Shown here piece by piece: positions 1 to 7,713 of a DNA stretch of 10,675 nt. Within the stretch, counting starts at the first letter, position 1; every line of letters starts with the position of its first letter. The stretch spans positions 1 to 10,675 of the forward strand of contig CAKZLA010000179.1 in NCBI GenBank assembly GCA_937124525.1, given 5' to 3'. The notes below the pieces were generated by a model. The model was not told where the DNA came from, searched no databases, and saw only the letters and a program-made list of their open reading frames with translations. The position numbers and the translations under genes were made by a program. The stretch comes from an uncultured Desulfobacterium sp. GTDB lineage: Bacteria; Desulfobacterota; Desulfobacteria; Desulfobacterales; Desulfobacteraceae.

Positions 1-107
1 ACCCTTAACCAAAAAATCGGTATAATGACTATTGTAAGGCCTTGACCGTTATAAGCCAAACCCAGAAGATTTTTTGTTTTTCCTGGCAAACCAACACAGA
101 AATAAAA
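1..107. other. Left-edge sequence without a recognisable gene
   Basis: This AT-rich stretch lies beyond the operon's terminator-like hairpin. I see no coding frame, RNA gene or clear promoter in it. It probably separates the operon from a gene outside the window. Confidence 0.4.
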
Positions 108-180
108 GGCATCCTTAGTATATCACTCCAAAAGTACTTGACACTTTTTGGAAAATAATTCCCAAAAAATGAAGGATGCC
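108..180 (-). terminator. Nested hairpin downstream of the cytochrome operon, probable terminator or palindromic repeat
   Basis: The outer stem GGCATCCTT (108-116) / AAGGATGCC (172-180) pairs perfectly over 9 bp. It encloses an inner stem CCAAAAGT (128-135) / ACTTTTTGG (143-151) with one bulged base. On the minus strand the outer stem is followed by TTTTATTT, as in an intrinsic terminator, and it lies about 40 bases after the cytochrome stop. The large nested form also suits a mobile palindromic repeat. Confidence 0.55.
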
Positions 181-191
181 GAAAACTTACG

Positions 192-217
192 CAAAAATGT
201 CAATAAGGCAAACCTGA
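192..217 (+). repeat. Short dispersed repeat, copy 1
   Basis: The core TGTCAATAAGGCAAACCTGA (198-217) matches 10165-10184 at 18 of 20 bases, and with the preceding CAAAA(A/G) at 23 of 26. It ends four bases from the cytochrome stop codon. Part of it, inverted and imperfect, can be seen at about 138-150 (CTTGACACTTTTTG) within the neighbouring hairpin. Confidence 0.6.
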
Positions 218-220
218 AAC

Positions 221-2245
221 TTAAGGCGTTTTCACCCCATAACCCATGGGTAACTTTTTGAACCTTCCCCCATGGATGATGGGGTCCCCCTCATACCCCA
301 GTGCCTTAAAGTCAATGTAATCCGTGGTATCCTTGAGATGACTTACATCCCGGCCCTTGGACATCATAAAACTGAAATCCGTTCCCTTGTGGGCAATAGC
401 TTTAAAATCCACATCCCGATTGTCCTGGTGGCAGCGATTACAGGTTTTCTCTTCCTTGAGGCTGGCATGACATTGCACACAAGACAAGGCCATATCAGCT
501 GGCATCACCTCGTGCTCCAGACGCCAGTACATCCAGGTTTCCACCCATTTAAAGGTACCGCTGTAATCCAGGTTCACGGCCTGCATGCCATCTGTAAATG
601 CCTTTTCCCAATCCAGATTTTTCCAATAGGCCGTCTTATCCTCTTTATCCCTGGGAAACAGGTGGGGAATTAAAAAATAATCATTTTCCGCATCAACGGC
701 CTGGACCCCCTTCATGATTTTAAACGGCGTGATCTTGGATAAGGGATCGTTAATGGAGCCCACAGGATCGGTCAAATTGATCACAGGGGCATGGATGTTC
801 ACCTTTTCTCCCATGAGGACCCGCTGCATGTAGCCGTCATACCAGGCATAGGTAGGTTTGGGGGATTCCTTCCATTTAAATTCGCCCTTTTTCCAGTTGT
901 AATCGGGTTGACCATACTTGTCTTTTTTAGGCTTTCTTTTTTTATCCCCGGCCTTGGACCAGTCCCACCAGGTCTTAGTGGGTTTGCATTTGGCATAAAC
1001 CGGCGAATGACAGGTATTACAATCAATGGTCTTACAATGGGTATTGAGATGATGGTCCAGTAGACTGCCGCAATAATGGGGGGTATCTGAGTGACAGTCC
1101 TGGCAGGAGACAGCTCCTTCGGAGGCTGGCACCGAAGAACTTCTTCCGGCAATTTTATGATTCCGGGTCTTGTGACACTCGGCACAGGAAAAATCATAGC
1201 CCCCCATGTGAACATCACAACTTCTGTCAGGTTTTAACAATTGCCGGGAAAGATCGGCATGCTTAATGGCATCTCCGCCGCCACCGTTAAAGTGGCAGGC
1301 TCCACAGCTGGCCCGGCTGGAGTGTCCCACATTCTGGGCCACAAATTTCAGATCAACCTCCTTGGCTGGCATCCCCGCACCCGGGGGGGCTTTTTTATAG
1401 GTGCCGGTGGTATCGTGGCACACCAGACAATCCATTTTTGTTTTATCCGTAAAATCAAATGATGCGTCTTTCCATCCATATCCTGCATGACAACTTGTGC
1501 AACGAGCCTCGTTGCTGATGGGGCTGATTCAGTAGTTGTTCAGGGCCGTTGTGCCCTTGCCATGCTGGATGTCCTTTCGATGCTTCACCGTAAAAGGCGA
1601 AGGGCCCTTCCAGAGCCAATGGGCCGTGGTGAGCATATCCTCTGCCTGGGCATCGTGGCACCGCTGGCACTCCGCTGTCACCTGGAATGGGTCTGCGGCG
1701 TCGGGGAGCTTTACCAGTTCCTTGTGATCCGGAACATTTTTCAAATGACACCCTGTGCAGCTCACCGGCCCTTTGGCCTCTTTTTTGTGACAGGCCATGC
1801 ACTGCTGGTGAAACGCCGCTTTTAAGCCCAAACGCTGGGGGTGATCCGCTTTAAACGCCTCCTGATGACAAGCCGAACACCGGGTGGTTTCCGACATGGT
1901 CTCATCTTTTGGCCGATAATGATGGCAGGTGGTGCAGTCGCCGATGAGTGCGCCGTGACGCTTGTGGGCAAATCGCACCGGCCCGTAATGATCTTCTCTG
2001 GCCTTGATAATGGGGCTTTCCAGAAGAAAATAGGTGGTTTCAACATCTTTAATATCAATGCCCTTATCCAACAGACATACCCTTCGCAGAACCTTGCAGT
2101 CATCCTTGACCACATCCACAAAGGGCACCCTCTCCTTTGCCCGTTCCTTTGCCTTTTCCTGGTCCGGGGCCTTCCACACCTCGGCACTGCAAAGACAGGC
2201 GGCAAAAAATACAATGCCGACCCATACTATTATTTTTTTGATCAT
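221..2245 (-). CDS. Selenocysteine-containing 13-heme cytochrome c, octaheme tetrathionate reductase (OTR) family, with N-terminal tetraheme fusion
   Basis: Read as one 674-residue protein through an in-frame TGA (1529-1531, residue 239, read as Sec). It has an N-terminal Sec signal peptide (residues 1-21) and a cytochrome c3/c7-like part with CxxCH motifs at 104, 123, 149 and 163. The OTR-like part has motifs at 193, 249, 273, 314, 354, 381, 409, 589 and 602, giving 13 in total. Downstream of the TGA the same frame continues at once with ISPISNEARCTSCHAGYGW, so the second half has no signal peptide or start of its own. The first ATG after the stop (1435) would cut off the heme motif at 249. 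Asn236, Sec239, Asp325 and Lys328 have exactly the spacing of OTR Asn61, Cys64, Asp150 and Lys153 (numbers from memory). Lys153 is the unusual distal ligand of the catalytic heme. The protein is periplasmic and probably reduces a sulfur or nitrogen oxyanion with electrons from the adjacent NrfD/ferredoxin module. Substrate unknown. The start has a GGGAGG ribosome site and overlaps the NrfD stop (ATGA). The alternative is a nonsense-mutated pseudogene. Confidence 0.85.
1499..1515 (-). promoter_or_regulatory. Bacterial SECIS-type hairpin
   Basis: In the mRNA the stem GCAACGA / UCGUUGC (7 perfect pairs) closes on the loop GGC. It begins 13 nucleotides after the UGA, and the first loop G follows 20 intervening nucleotides. 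E. coli fdhF has its GGUC apical loop at nearly the same distance (18 intervening nucleotides) and a similar C-rich linker. A G at the start of the apical loop is the known SelB-contact feature of bacterial SECIS elements. The hairpin lies inside coding sequence (SNEARC), as expected in bacteria. Function is inferred from position and shape. Confidence 0.78.
1529..1531 (-). other. In-frame UGA proposed as selenocysteine codon (Sec239)
   Basis: The minus strand reads AAC AAC TAC TGA ATC AGC. Both flanks are in one frame and both encode conserved cytochrome sequence (LNNY before, ISPISNEARCTSCH after). The codon aligns with the active-site cysteine of the OTR family, the usual place for selenocysteine to replace cysteine. 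A TGT or TGC to TGA point mutation could give the same picture, but the hairpin immediately downstream favours recoding. Confidence 0.83.
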
Positions 2246-3444
2246 ACAGAGACCTCCCGAGATCCGGATAACACCGGCAGAAAAGTGACAATAAAACGAT
2301 AAAGGAACATCAAAGTTGCTATAAGTCCGGCGGTGACCAGAAACTCTCCCGGGGCCGGGAAATAATTGCTGTTACTCACCGGTGGGGAGTAAGCCACAAT
2401 GAACACATTGATGCGGTTCAAGGCCACGCCCCCCACAATCAGGGCACAGGCAGTGAACAACAGGGGACGGGACCGTCGCACGCGAAGGGAGAGCAACATA
2501 CACCAGGGAACAATGACCCCCATGATAATTTCTAATAAGAAGGAGTTGGTCTGATAGGTGCCATCCAGAAGATACGCCCAGGTGCCCCTTACCGCCATGT
2601 CACCCAACTTCAGGGACATATAAATGCCCAGGGTAAAAATGGTGATGCGGGTAAGAGGGGTGAGTATTTCCATTTCATCGGCCAGTCCCAGTGAGGTGGT
2701 GGCAAGGGTGGTCTCAAAAACCACCATGGGATATCCCACGGAAAATGCCGATGTTAAAAACAACAACGGCAGGATGGGGGTGTACCACAATGGATGAATT
2801 TTGGTGGGAGCAATTAGCATGAGGGACCCAAGGCTGGACTGGTGCATGCAAGACAGCACCACCCCTGCAATGATGAAAACCCACATGAATTTACCAAGAA
2901 GACGATCTGCCCATTGCAGCAGAACCTCCAGAGGACGATTCAATGATGCCAGCAGCCCCGGCAATCGCACACTGTTTTTAAACTGTTCTGCCACAATGGG
3001 TAAAAATTCAATGTAGAGCACATTGAGGTAAAACATCACGCACATGGCCACTTCAAAAAGCACGGAATTGGGGTTCCAGTTAAGCATGGGTTTCCAGATG
3101 GCCCAGGAACGACCGATATCCACCATTAGCCCCAACACAACAAAGGTATATCCCAACACCGCCGTCAACAGGGCCGGTCGGGTCACAGCTTCGTAGGCAT
3201 GGCGACCAAAAACATGGGCCAGGGCCGCCGTGGTAAATCCCCCGGCTGCCAAGGCAACGCCAGTGGCCACATCCACCCCCACCCACAACCCCCAGGGGCG
3301 GGCCGTGGAAAGATTAGACACATATCCAATGCCCCCTGTAAACCTGGCAATCACCGCCACGGCCCCTGCCACCATAAAGGCCAGCATGACATAAACACCA
3401 GGTGTCCAGAATTCTTTATTCACCGGTCGGGGATTATGCGTCAT
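2242..3444 (-). CDS. NrfD/HybB-type integral membrane quinol oxidoreductase subunit
   Basis: A 400-residue, strongly hydrophobic protein with about ten predicted membrane segments, of the NrfD/PsrC/HybB superfamily. Such subunits exchange electrons between menaquinol in the membrane and a periplasmic ferredoxin partner. Recognisable features are the N-terminal [10 protein letters not shown] segment, the [21 protein letters not shown] stretch, the charged segment [14 protein letters not shown], and [15 protein letters not shown], all typical of the HybB branch. I chose the ATG at 3444 because GGAGG lies six bases upstream. A longer frame starting at 3486 would add a lysine-rich, unlikely N-terminus ([11 protein letters not shown]). 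The start overlaps the ferredoxin stop by 11 bases, and the stop overlaps the cytochrome start (ATGA), so the three are translationally coupled. Its job here is probably to feed quinol electrons through the ferredoxin to the cytochrome. Direction of flow is inferred. Confidence 0.9.
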   Translation of the reverse strand: MTHNPRPVNKEFWTPGVYVMLAFMVAGAVAVIARFTGGIGYVSNLSTARPWGLWVGVDVATGVALAAGGFTTAALAHVFGRHAYEAVTRPALLTAVLGYTFVVLGLMVDIGRSWAIWKPMLNWNPNSVLFEVAMCVMFYLNVLYIEFLPIVAEQFKNSVRLPGLLASLNRPLEVLLQWADRLLGKFMWVFIIAGVVLSCMHQSSLGSLMLIAPTKIHPLWYTPILPLLFLTSAFSVGYPMVVFETTLATTSLGLADEMEILTPLTRITIFTLGIYMSLKLGDMAVRGTWAYLLDGTYQTNSFLLEIIMGVIVPWCMLLSLRVRRSRPLLFTACALIVGGVALNRINVFIVAYSPPVSNSNYFPAPGEFLVTAGLIATLMFLYRFIVTFLPVLSGSREVSV

Positions 3445-4357
3445 GGTGGGCCTCCTTTTCTTTTTCATGACCATTCTTTTTTTCATTTCGACGCATTATC
3501 CCCCCCAGTACCCCAAACAAAAGTATGGGGGACCATAGATAACTGAACAACCCATGCTGGATGGTCTCGGACAATTTGGGGGTGGGCCGATCTGGCAGGC
3601 TGGGAAACCCCAGGTTTTCAAAGGGTTCTGATGAAATATAGACCCATGAGGTGCCCCCCACCTCTTTTTCGCCATAGATGTGATCCACGTATTTACCGGG
3701 ATTGTCTTTAAGTCGCTGTTTTGCAAGCTTCATAATGGTATCCCGCCGGCCAAAGGTGATGGCCTCCACCGGGCAGATGCCAGCGCATCCGGGCAGCCCG
3801 TTCTCCTTGGAAATTCTCTCAAAACAAAAGGTGCATTTCATCACCCGGGGGGTGATGGGATCATAATATTCATAGGCGGGAATCTCAAAGGGACAGGCCA
3901 CCATGCAGTAACGACAGCCAATGCATTTAGTGACATCATAATGGACACTGCCGTTTTCTTTTTTGGTCAATGCCCCCACAATGCATGCCGATGCACAAGC
4001 CGGGTCCTGGCAATGCATGCACTGGAGTTTTACAAAGGTGGGCACCAGTTGATCATGGACATCCAGCTTACCTGGAAAGTACCGATTGACAACAGTGTAG
4101 GCCTTTTCATGGGGACGACGTTTGATATCCAGCACCGTTGGATCATTAAATGAAACTTCCGGTGCCGGCAACCCGTTTACCTGGTTACAGGCCTCTTCGC
4201 ACTTACGGCAACCAATGCACCGGGTGAGATCCACCAGACACCCAAAGGCATCCGGCGGCGCTGCTGATTCCCATGCATGGGCTCCGGCTGCCGGGGTCAC
4301 CGCCGACGCACCGGCGGCCCCCATCACCTTAAAAAAACCACGTCTGTTAATGTTCAT
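3434..4357 (-). CDS. Tat-exported HybA/NrfC-like ferredoxin with four [4Fe-4S] sites and C-terminal membrane anchor
   Basis: 307 residues. The N-terminus [13 protein letters not shown] is a twin-arginine signal, followed by an alanine-rich stretch to about residue 28. Four cysteine sets follow: 47/50/53/57, 113/116/121/125, 145/148/151/155 and 175/178/191/195. This is the pattern of the four-cluster electron-transfer subunits HybA, NrfC and DmsB. One predicted membrane helix (about 269-288, [19 protein letters not shown]) near the C-terminus matches HybA, followed by a charged His/Lys/Glu tail. It would sit on the periplasmic face between the NrfD quinol site and the multiheme cytochrome. It is the first gene of the operon. 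An AGGAG ribosome site precedes the ATG. The downstream NrfD frame overlaps its end by 11 bases. Confidence 0.92.
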   Translation of the reverse strand: MNINRRGFFKVMGAAGASAVTPAAGAHAWESAAPPDAFGCLVDLTRCIGCRKCEEACNQVNGLPAPEVSFNDPTVLDIKRRPHEKAYTVVNRYFPGKLDVHDQLVPTFVKLQCMHCQDPACASACIVGALTKKENGSVHYDVTKCIGCRYCMVACPFEIPAYEYYDPITPRVMKCTFCFERISKENGLPGCAGICPVEAITFGRRDTIMKLAKQRLKDNPGKYVDHIYGEKEVGGTSWVYISSEPFENLGFPSLPDRPTPKLSETIQHGLFSYLWSPILLFGVLGGIMRRNEKKNGHEKEKEAHHDA

Positions 4358-4493
4358 CTTCTCTCCTGTTTCAAAGGGATATTCGAACTTGATTCCCAGG
4401 AATTTCCAACGTCTGGCCCCCGATCAATGATTAGCCACCCTGAAATCAAGCCCCTTCCCTGTTGTCATTACATCTTACCTCAAGAGCCTTACA

Positions 4494-4507
4494 GCAATAG
4501 TTATGCC
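4494..4507 (-). promoter_or_regulatory. Sigma54 (RpoN) -24/-12 promoter of the ferredoxin-NrfD-cytochrome operon
   Basis: The minus strand reads CGGCATAACTATTGCT, against the consensus TGGCACG-N4-TTGCW. The essential GG (4507-4506) and GC (4495-4494) are exactly ten bases apart, and GGCA and TTGCT are both kept. Transcription would start near 4482, leaving a 5' leader of about 125 bases before the ferredoxin ATG at 4357. A divergent sigma54 activator gene next door supports the call. Confidence 0.72.
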
Positions 4508-4535
4508 GTTGGCTTTTTAAAGAATATTAAAGGTT

Positions 4536-4547
4536 TCAACAGGTTGA
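4536..4547. promoter_or_regulatory. Second short dyad between the divergent genes
   Basis: TCAACAGGTTGA has five perfectly paired bases in each arm around AG. It lies about 30 bp upstream of the -24 element of the operon promoter. Its sequence differs from the dyad at 4621-4638, so the two need not bind the same protein. This may be chance. Confidence 0.2.
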
Positions 4548-4590
4548 TCTGACAAACAATTTTTATTTCATTGTTTCATTTATTTTGTCG

Positions 4591-4619
4591 TTGACTGTTT
4601 AACCCATCTGCTTTATTTA
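4591..4619 (+). promoter_or_regulatory. Possible sigma70-type promoter of the regulator gene
   Basis: TTGACT (4591-4596) is a strong -35 match. TATTTA (4614-4619) follows after 17 bases as a weak -10. The predicted start near 4626 falls inside the palindrome at 4621-4638 and 32 bases before the ATG. Confidence 0.4.
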
Positions 4620-4620
4620 G

Positions 4621-4638
4621 CATATGTTTAAACACATG
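4621..4638. promoter_or_regulatory. Palindrome, candidate enhancer site for the sigma54 activator
   Basis: CATATGTTTAAACACATG is an 18-bp dyad with 8 of 9 pairs matching around TTTAAA. It lies about 115 bp upstream of the -24 element, a normal distance for a Fis-type enhancer-binding protein. It also overlaps the probable start of the regulator's own transcript, so it could serve in autoregulation. The binding role is inferred. Confidence 0.45.
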
Positions 4639-4657
4639 ATCAAACAACAGGATAGCC

Positions 4658-6064
4658 ATGGAAATAAAAGAGATAAATCAATACTGGGAAAAAATCATTA
4701 ACACCATGAACGACGGCCTGATGGTGGTGGCTCCAGATTGCACCATCCTCATGGTGAACAGCGCCTTTGAACAGATGACAGGTTACACTTCCGAAGAAAT
4801 CGTTGGACATTCCTGTAAAATATTGGAATGTGATGCCTGCGAAACCACCCTGATAAAAACAGACGATGCAAATTCGTGCAGACTTTTCAGGCCCGGGCAA
4901 ACGGACATCAAGCGATGCCGCTGCCATGCCCTGTGCAAGGACGGCACCTTTTTACCGATTCTAAAAAACGCCTCTATTTTAAGGGATGATCATGGTATTG
5001 CCATGGGGGTGGTGGAAACTCTCACCGATATGTCAGAGCTGACTCGGCTGGATCGCCAGGTACACCAGCTGGAACGTCAGGTACACCTGAAAAAAGGATT
5101 TTATGGTATTCTGGGAAATTCCCGGGCCATGCACAATGTATTTGACCTGATTGAAAAGGCAGCGGAGAGCAACGCACCGGTGATCATTCTGGGAGAAAGC
5201 GGCACAGGCAAGGAACTGGTGGCCAATGCCATCCACATGTGCAGCAGTCGCAAACAGCAACCTTTTATTAAACTCAACTGCGCAGCCCTCAACGAATCGT
5301 TGTTGGAGAGCGAACTCTTTGGCCATGTAAAAGGGGCCTTCACCGGTGCCCATGCCCGACGTATGGGTCGATTTGAAGCGGCCCATGGCGGCAGCTTCTT
5401 TCTGGATGAAATCGGAGATGCCCCCCTGTCCATACAGACCAAGCTGTTAAGGGTCCTGGAAACCGGTCAATTTGAGGCGGTGGGGGAAGTAAACCCCACA
5501 TCTGTGGATGTCCGCATCATCACCGCCACCAACCAGGATCTCAATGAAATGATCGCCCAACGTCTGTTCCGTGAAGATCTATTTTTCCGCATCAACGTCA
5601 TCCCCATACACCTGCCCCCCCTTCGCCATCGAAAAGAGGAAATCCCGCTCCTGGTCAATACCTTTATCCATCGCCTCAACAATGAGAGCGAAAAGACTGT
5701 CACCGGATTAAGCCCCCAGGCCATGGAACGATTCATAAGCTATGACTGGCCCGGCAACGTCCGGGAACTGAAAAATGCTTTGGAATATGCCTATGTAATC
5801 ACCGAGGGAGACAGTATCCATGCCGACCATCTTCCCCGGCAGATACAAACGGATATCACGGCCCCCGGAAAGATGGCTTTAAAAGGGGAGGATATAAGCA
5901 TGCCAACGAAAAAAAACAATGAAAAAGAGGCATTGGTGGAGGCATTGAAAACCACAGGAGGGAACCAAAGCCAGGCAGCCCGACTCCTTGGCATCAATCG
6001 CGTCACGGTGTGGAACCGCATGAAAAAATATGGCATTGACCTGAAAAAAATTATTACCCAGTAA
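4658..6064 (+). CDS. Sigma54-dependent transcriptional activator, cysteine-rich PAS - AAA+ - Fis HTH
   Basis: 468 residues. An N-terminal PAS sensor domain (about 8-125) is followed by a short coiled linker (125-146, LDRQVHQLERQVHLKKG). The AAA+ sigma54-interaction domain (about 150-375) has Walker A GESGTGKE (179-186), the sigma54-contacting GAFTGA loop (226-231), Walker B GGSFFLDE (244-251), the RLFREDLFFRIN arginine-finger region (302-313) and WPGNVREL (364-371). A Fis-type helix-turn-helix (about 436-460) closes the protein. There is no phospho-receiver domain, so the signal is probably sensed directly by the PAS domain. That domain holds an unusual set of cysteines (53, 58, 61, 74, 87, 89, 93) that could bind a metal or Fe-S cluster or act as a thiol switch. 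The ATG is preceded by AGGA. The gene is divergent from the selenocytochrome operon, which has a sigma54 promoter, so it is very likely its activator. The signal is unknown. Confidence 0.93.
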   Translation: MEIKEINQYWEKIINTMNDGLMVVAPDCTILMVNSAFEQMTGYTSEEIVGHSCKILECDACETTLIKTDDANSCRLFRPGQTDIKRCRCHALCKDGTFLPILKNASILRDDHGIAMGVVETLTDMSELTRLDRQVHQLERQVHLKKGFYGILGNSRAMHNVFDLIEKAAESNAPVIILGESGTGKELVANAIHMCSSRKQQPFIKLNCAALNESLLESELFGHVKGAFTGAHARRMGRFEAAHGGSFFLDEIGDAPLSIQTKLLRVLETGQFEAVGEVNPTSVDVRIITATNQDLNEMIAQRLFREDLFFRINVIPIHLPPLRHRKEEIPLLVNTFIHRLNNESEKTVTGLSPQAMERFISYDWPGNVRELKNALEYAYVITEGDSIHADHLPRQIQTDITAPGKMALKGEDISMPTKKNNEKEALVEALKTTGGNQSQAARLLGINRVTVWNRMKKYGIDLKKIITQ

Positions 6065-6142
6065 ATTTATTCACCCCAAACACCTGAACAGTGGTAAAGG
6101 CACGCCCCGTTCATGTGAACTGAAGTCTGAAGCTTAAATTTG

Positions 6143-7345
6143 CTATACGGAAAAAGCGGCTTTTATTTTCTCCATGGCCCAGTCAATGTCTTCCTTTGTT
6201 ATGACCAGCGGAGGGGCAAACCGGATGGTGCAGGTATGGGTCTCCTTGCACAGAATGCCCATGCCCATCAATTTTTCACAAATGGCTCTGGCACCGCCCT
6301 TGGTACCTTCAAGCAGCTCAATGGCAATCATCAATCCCCGGCCCCTTATTTCTTTTATGGCTGGCGAATCAATCTGTTTCAATTGCTCAAGGAAATAGGC
6401 ACCCATGTTTGCGGCATTTTCAACCATGTTCTCCTCCACCAGCACCTTGAGTGCCTGTCGGGCCACGGCACAGGCCAGGGGATTACCCCCAAAGGTACTG
6501 CCATGCTGACCCGGTTGGAGAAGCCCTAACACCGCTTCATTGGAAAGCACCGCCGACACCGGATAAAAACCACCGGAAAGGGCCTTGCCAATGAGGGTGA
6601 GATCCGCCTCAATACCGTCGTGTTCTTCGGCCAGCATTTTTCCGGTTCTGCCAAGGCCTGTCTGGATTTCGTCCAGGATGAGAACCACATTATTCCGGGT
6701 ACAAATATCACGCACCTTTTTCAGATATCCCTCTGGAGGAATGATAACCCCGGCCTCCCCCTGTATGGGCTCCACCATGAACGCCACGGTGTTGGGGGTG
6801 ATGGCATCTTCCAGGGCCTGGGCATCCCCAAAGGGAATGATCTTAAACCCCGGTGCAAAGGGACCAAAACTTTTGCGAGCATTTTCATCGGTGCTGAATC
6901 CAATGATGGCAAGGGTTCTGCCATGAAAATTATCTTTACACACAATAATTTCTGCCTGATTTTCTTCAACGCCTTTGGATTCATACCCCCATTTACGCAC
7001 ACTTTTGATGGCAGTTTCCACGGCCTCTGCACCGGAATTCATGGGCAGCACTTTATGGGACCGGGTCAGGCTGCACAGCTCCTGATATAAAAGGGGCAGC
7101 TGATCGTTCCTAAAGGCCCGGGAGGTAAGTGTCAGCCGCTCTGCCTGGTCCAGCATGGCCTGTTTGATTTTGGGGTGGGCATGGCCTTGATTCACCGCTG
7201 AATAGGCAGACAGACAATCCAGATATTTATTGCCCTCAACGTCCCATACCCAAATCCCTTGTCCCCGGCACAATACGACGTCCAGGGGTTTGTAGTTGTG
7301 GGCACCAAGCTTGTCTTCAATATCTATGTATTCTTTTGTTTTCAT
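6143..7345 (-). CDS. rocD: Ornithine--oxo-acid aminotransferase (ornithine delta-aminotransferase), PLP class III
   Basis: 400 residues, the normal bacterial length. It converts ornithine plus 2-oxoglutarate to glutamate-5-semialdehyde plus glutamate in the cytoplasm, linking arginine/ornithine with proline metabolism. Family features are [34 protein letters not shown], the PLP-ring aspartate in [13 protein letters not shown] (Asp225) and the Schiff-base lysine in LIGKALSGG (Lys254). [15 protein letters not shown] follows. YSAVNQGH and RAFRNDQLP point to ornithine rather than acetylornithine aminotransferase. I chose the ATG at 7345 because AAGGTGA lies just upstream. A GTG at 7354 is part of that ribosome site and an unlikely start. 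The gene is convergent with the regulator and divergent from the flavoprotein gene, so it is a single-gene unit with no visible link to its neighbours. Confidence 0.9.
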   Translation of the reverse strand: MKTKEYIDIEDKLGAHNYKPLDVVLCRGQGIWVWDVEGNKYLDCLSAYSAVNQGHAHPKIKQAMLDQAERLTLTSRAFRNDQLPLLYQELCSLTRSHKVLPMNSGAEAVETAIKSVRKWGYESKGVEENQAEIIVCKDNFHGRTLAIIGFSTDENARKSFGPFAPGFKIIPFGDAQALEDAITPNTVAFMVEPIQGEAGVIIPPEGYLKKVRDICTRNNVVLILDEIQTGLGRTGKMLAEEHDGIEADLTLIGKALSGGFYPVSAVLSNEAVLGLLQPGQHGSTFGGNPLACAVARQALKVLVEENMVENAANMGAYFLEQLKQIDSPAIKEIRGRGLMIAIELLEGTKGGARAICEKLMGMGILCKETHTCTIRFAPPLVITKEDIDWAMEKIKAAFSV

Positions 7346-7713
7346 GGGGTTCACCTTGTTCTTTTATTTAAAACTCCGTCCAAGCGACTGGAATCATGAG
7401 AGTTTCAATTTTCGTTGTGGCAGATGGTTACTGCCATGTATGCTCAATTGTTCCTTTCTTAGGACCTAATCATAACATCTGGTATTCATGGAAGGAGATT
7501 TAGGGCTATTTAGATTAGGTATCACATTTGCAGCGGACAGAACAAGCGGTAAGTTTTCCTTTTTTTTCTTGTTCTTTTTCCCTTCAGAAGGCTATAATCT
7601 GTATCTAAACTTCCTGGCGTGGTCCAGGCTCTTTGATTTATTTGTCTGGCAGGATAATTGCATATACTGAATCCCATATCACAATGAAATTCATAACCAT
7701 CAAGGGGGGAACC
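7346..7713. other. Intergenic region between rocD and the flavoprotein gene
   Basis: This 368-bp divergent spacer has no convincing gene. A 60-codon frame at 7488-7670 (plus) has a poly-T-derived phenylalanine run and no family signal, so I leave it out. The right half holds the promoter reported at 7569-7598 and a good ribosome site (AAGGGGGGA) before the ATG at 7714. I found no clear rocD promoter on the minus strand. Confidence 0.5.
7569..7598 (+). promoter_or_regulatory. Probable sigma70 promoter of the flavoprotein-rubrerythrin operon
   Basis: TTGTTC (7569-7574) and a perfect TATAAT (7593-7598) are separated by 18 bases. Transcription would begin near 7605, about 109 bases before the flavoprotein ATG. 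A TATACT further downstream (about 7664) is a weaker alternative. Confidence 0.5.

Noticed and set aside
221..1435. A separate 404-residue cytochrome starting at the ATG at 1435
   Set aside because: The same frame upstream encodes RCTSCHAGYGWKD, a conserved heme site, back to the TGA. This start would lose it, and it has no signal peptide and no ribosome site.
1529..1531. Ordinary pseudogene from a nonsense mutation
   Set aside because: Not excluded, since Cys to TGA needs one base change. But no other damage is visible over 674 codons, the operon is otherwise intact, and a SECIS-like hairpin follows at the right distance.
1532..2245. A separate 238-residue pentaheme cytochrome ending at the TGA
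   Set aside because: It would stop at LNNY, inside the OTR active-site segment, and the frame continues with conserved sequence directly after the stop. It could still occur as a premature-termination product.
3445..3486. Upstream start of the NrfD-type gene at 3486
   Set aside because: The added residues are a Lys/Arg run produced by reading the ferredoxin tail in another frame. The ATG at 3444 has a strong GGAGG site.
6109..6120. Hairpin GTTCATGTGAAC between the regulator and rocD as a bidirectional terminator
   Set aside because: Only five pairs with a two-base loop and no T-tract on either side; too weak to call.
7488..7670. 60-codon plus-strand frame in the rocD-flavoprotein spacer
   Set aside because: Its phenylalanine run comes from a poly-T tract, it has no family features, and the probable promoter lies inside it.
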